Shown: in pieces, positions 63,957 through 64,000 of the stretch
How the letters are laid out: the number at the start of each line of letters is the position of its first letter
How positions within the stretch are numbered: the stretch's first letter is position 1
DNA from: Paludibacter sp963678465
Lineage (GTDB): Bacteria; Bacteroidota; Bacteroidia; Bacteroidales; Paludibacteraceae
Reading direction: 5' to 3'
DNA: 64,000 nucleotides
NCBI GenBank assembly: GCA_963678465.1
Contig: OY782858.1
Coordinates: 1,426,001 to 1,490,000 of the forward strand
Notes under the pieces: generated by a model
Told to the model about the DNA's origin: nothing
What the model saw: the letters and a program-made list of their open reading frames with translations, nothing else
The model's database searches: none
Position numbers and translations under genes: made by a program

Positions 63957-64000
63957 AGCAGCCTGCGAATCTCCACATTTCGAAATAAAATCGCTATTTT

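Overview
The window is chromosomal DNA of a Bacteroidota bacterium, most likely of the order Bacteroidales (a Paludibacter/Bacteroides-like anaerobe). The evidence: seven places carry a TTG-N19/20-TAnnTTTG promoter of the Bacteroides sigma type; the complex I operon lacks nuoEFG; the Rho factor has the long disordered insert typical of the phylum; the xylose regulator is a Nudix-type protein; several Bacteroidota-restricted families occur (DUF3943, DUF4827, DUF4465, OmpH, TSP3-OmpA). By eye, G+C is about 40% and falls clearly in the restriction-modification genes near 61-63 kb.

Layout. 0-8 kb: 3' end of carB, envelope proteins (DUF3943, an M1 metallopeptidase, OmpH/Skp-like chaperone, small membrane proteins) and an FtsB/DivIC-like protein. 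8-15 kb: dnaX, then on the minus strand glmM, two lipoproteins (DUF4827, FKBP isomerase) and bifunctional thrA. 15-22 kb: tRNA-Arg, then a minus-strand cluster of an AsmA-like protein, a polyprenyl-phosphate sugar transferase, a Wzi-like barrel and coaE. 22-28 kb: rho, a Big2 lipoprotein, fabG, then SRP RNA directly followed by tRNA-Thr, and a DUF4465 lipoprotein behind a cobalamin riboswitch. 29-34 kb: a D-xylose operon (Nudix regulator, xylB, xylA, xylE). 35-46 kb: nuoN-M-L-K-J-I-H-CD-B-A on the minus strand. 46-60 kb: an amino-acid permease, hypothetical proteins, a GNAT, an SDR, YebC, a DUF5723/TSP3/OmpA protein paired with a 964-residue lipoprotein, and a RecD-like helicase. 60.7-62.9 kb: a compact controller-methyltransferase-endonuclease module. 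The last 1.1 kb is tandem repeats.

How the genes work together. Xylose enters through XylE, is isomerised by XylA and phosphorylated by XylB under a regulator whose Nudix catalytic motif is degenerate. The 11-subunit complex I, without its NADH module, probably takes electrons from ferredoxin or another carrier and pumps ions. GlmM, the sugar transferase, Wzi-like barrel, AsmA and OmpH all serve envelope building.

The least explained content is repetitive DNA. Heptamer arrays (TTTAGAC, TTTGACC, TCCAGTC types), octamer arrays (GTGGAATC, TCTCAAAT) and GTGCCAAT-type words recur in several intergenic gaps, including inside the nuo and xyl operons. A 63-bp minisatellite (34.5-34.9 kb) and two 21/22-bp arrays (63.0-63.7 kb) are further examples. 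Other points of interest are a 13-A tract in dnaX with immediate stops in both alternative frames, an SRP RNA/tRNA dicistron with a 4-nt spacer, a dispersed palindrome sitting inside the cobalamin riboswitch, and a perfect 7-3-7 palindrome over the promoter of the controller gene.
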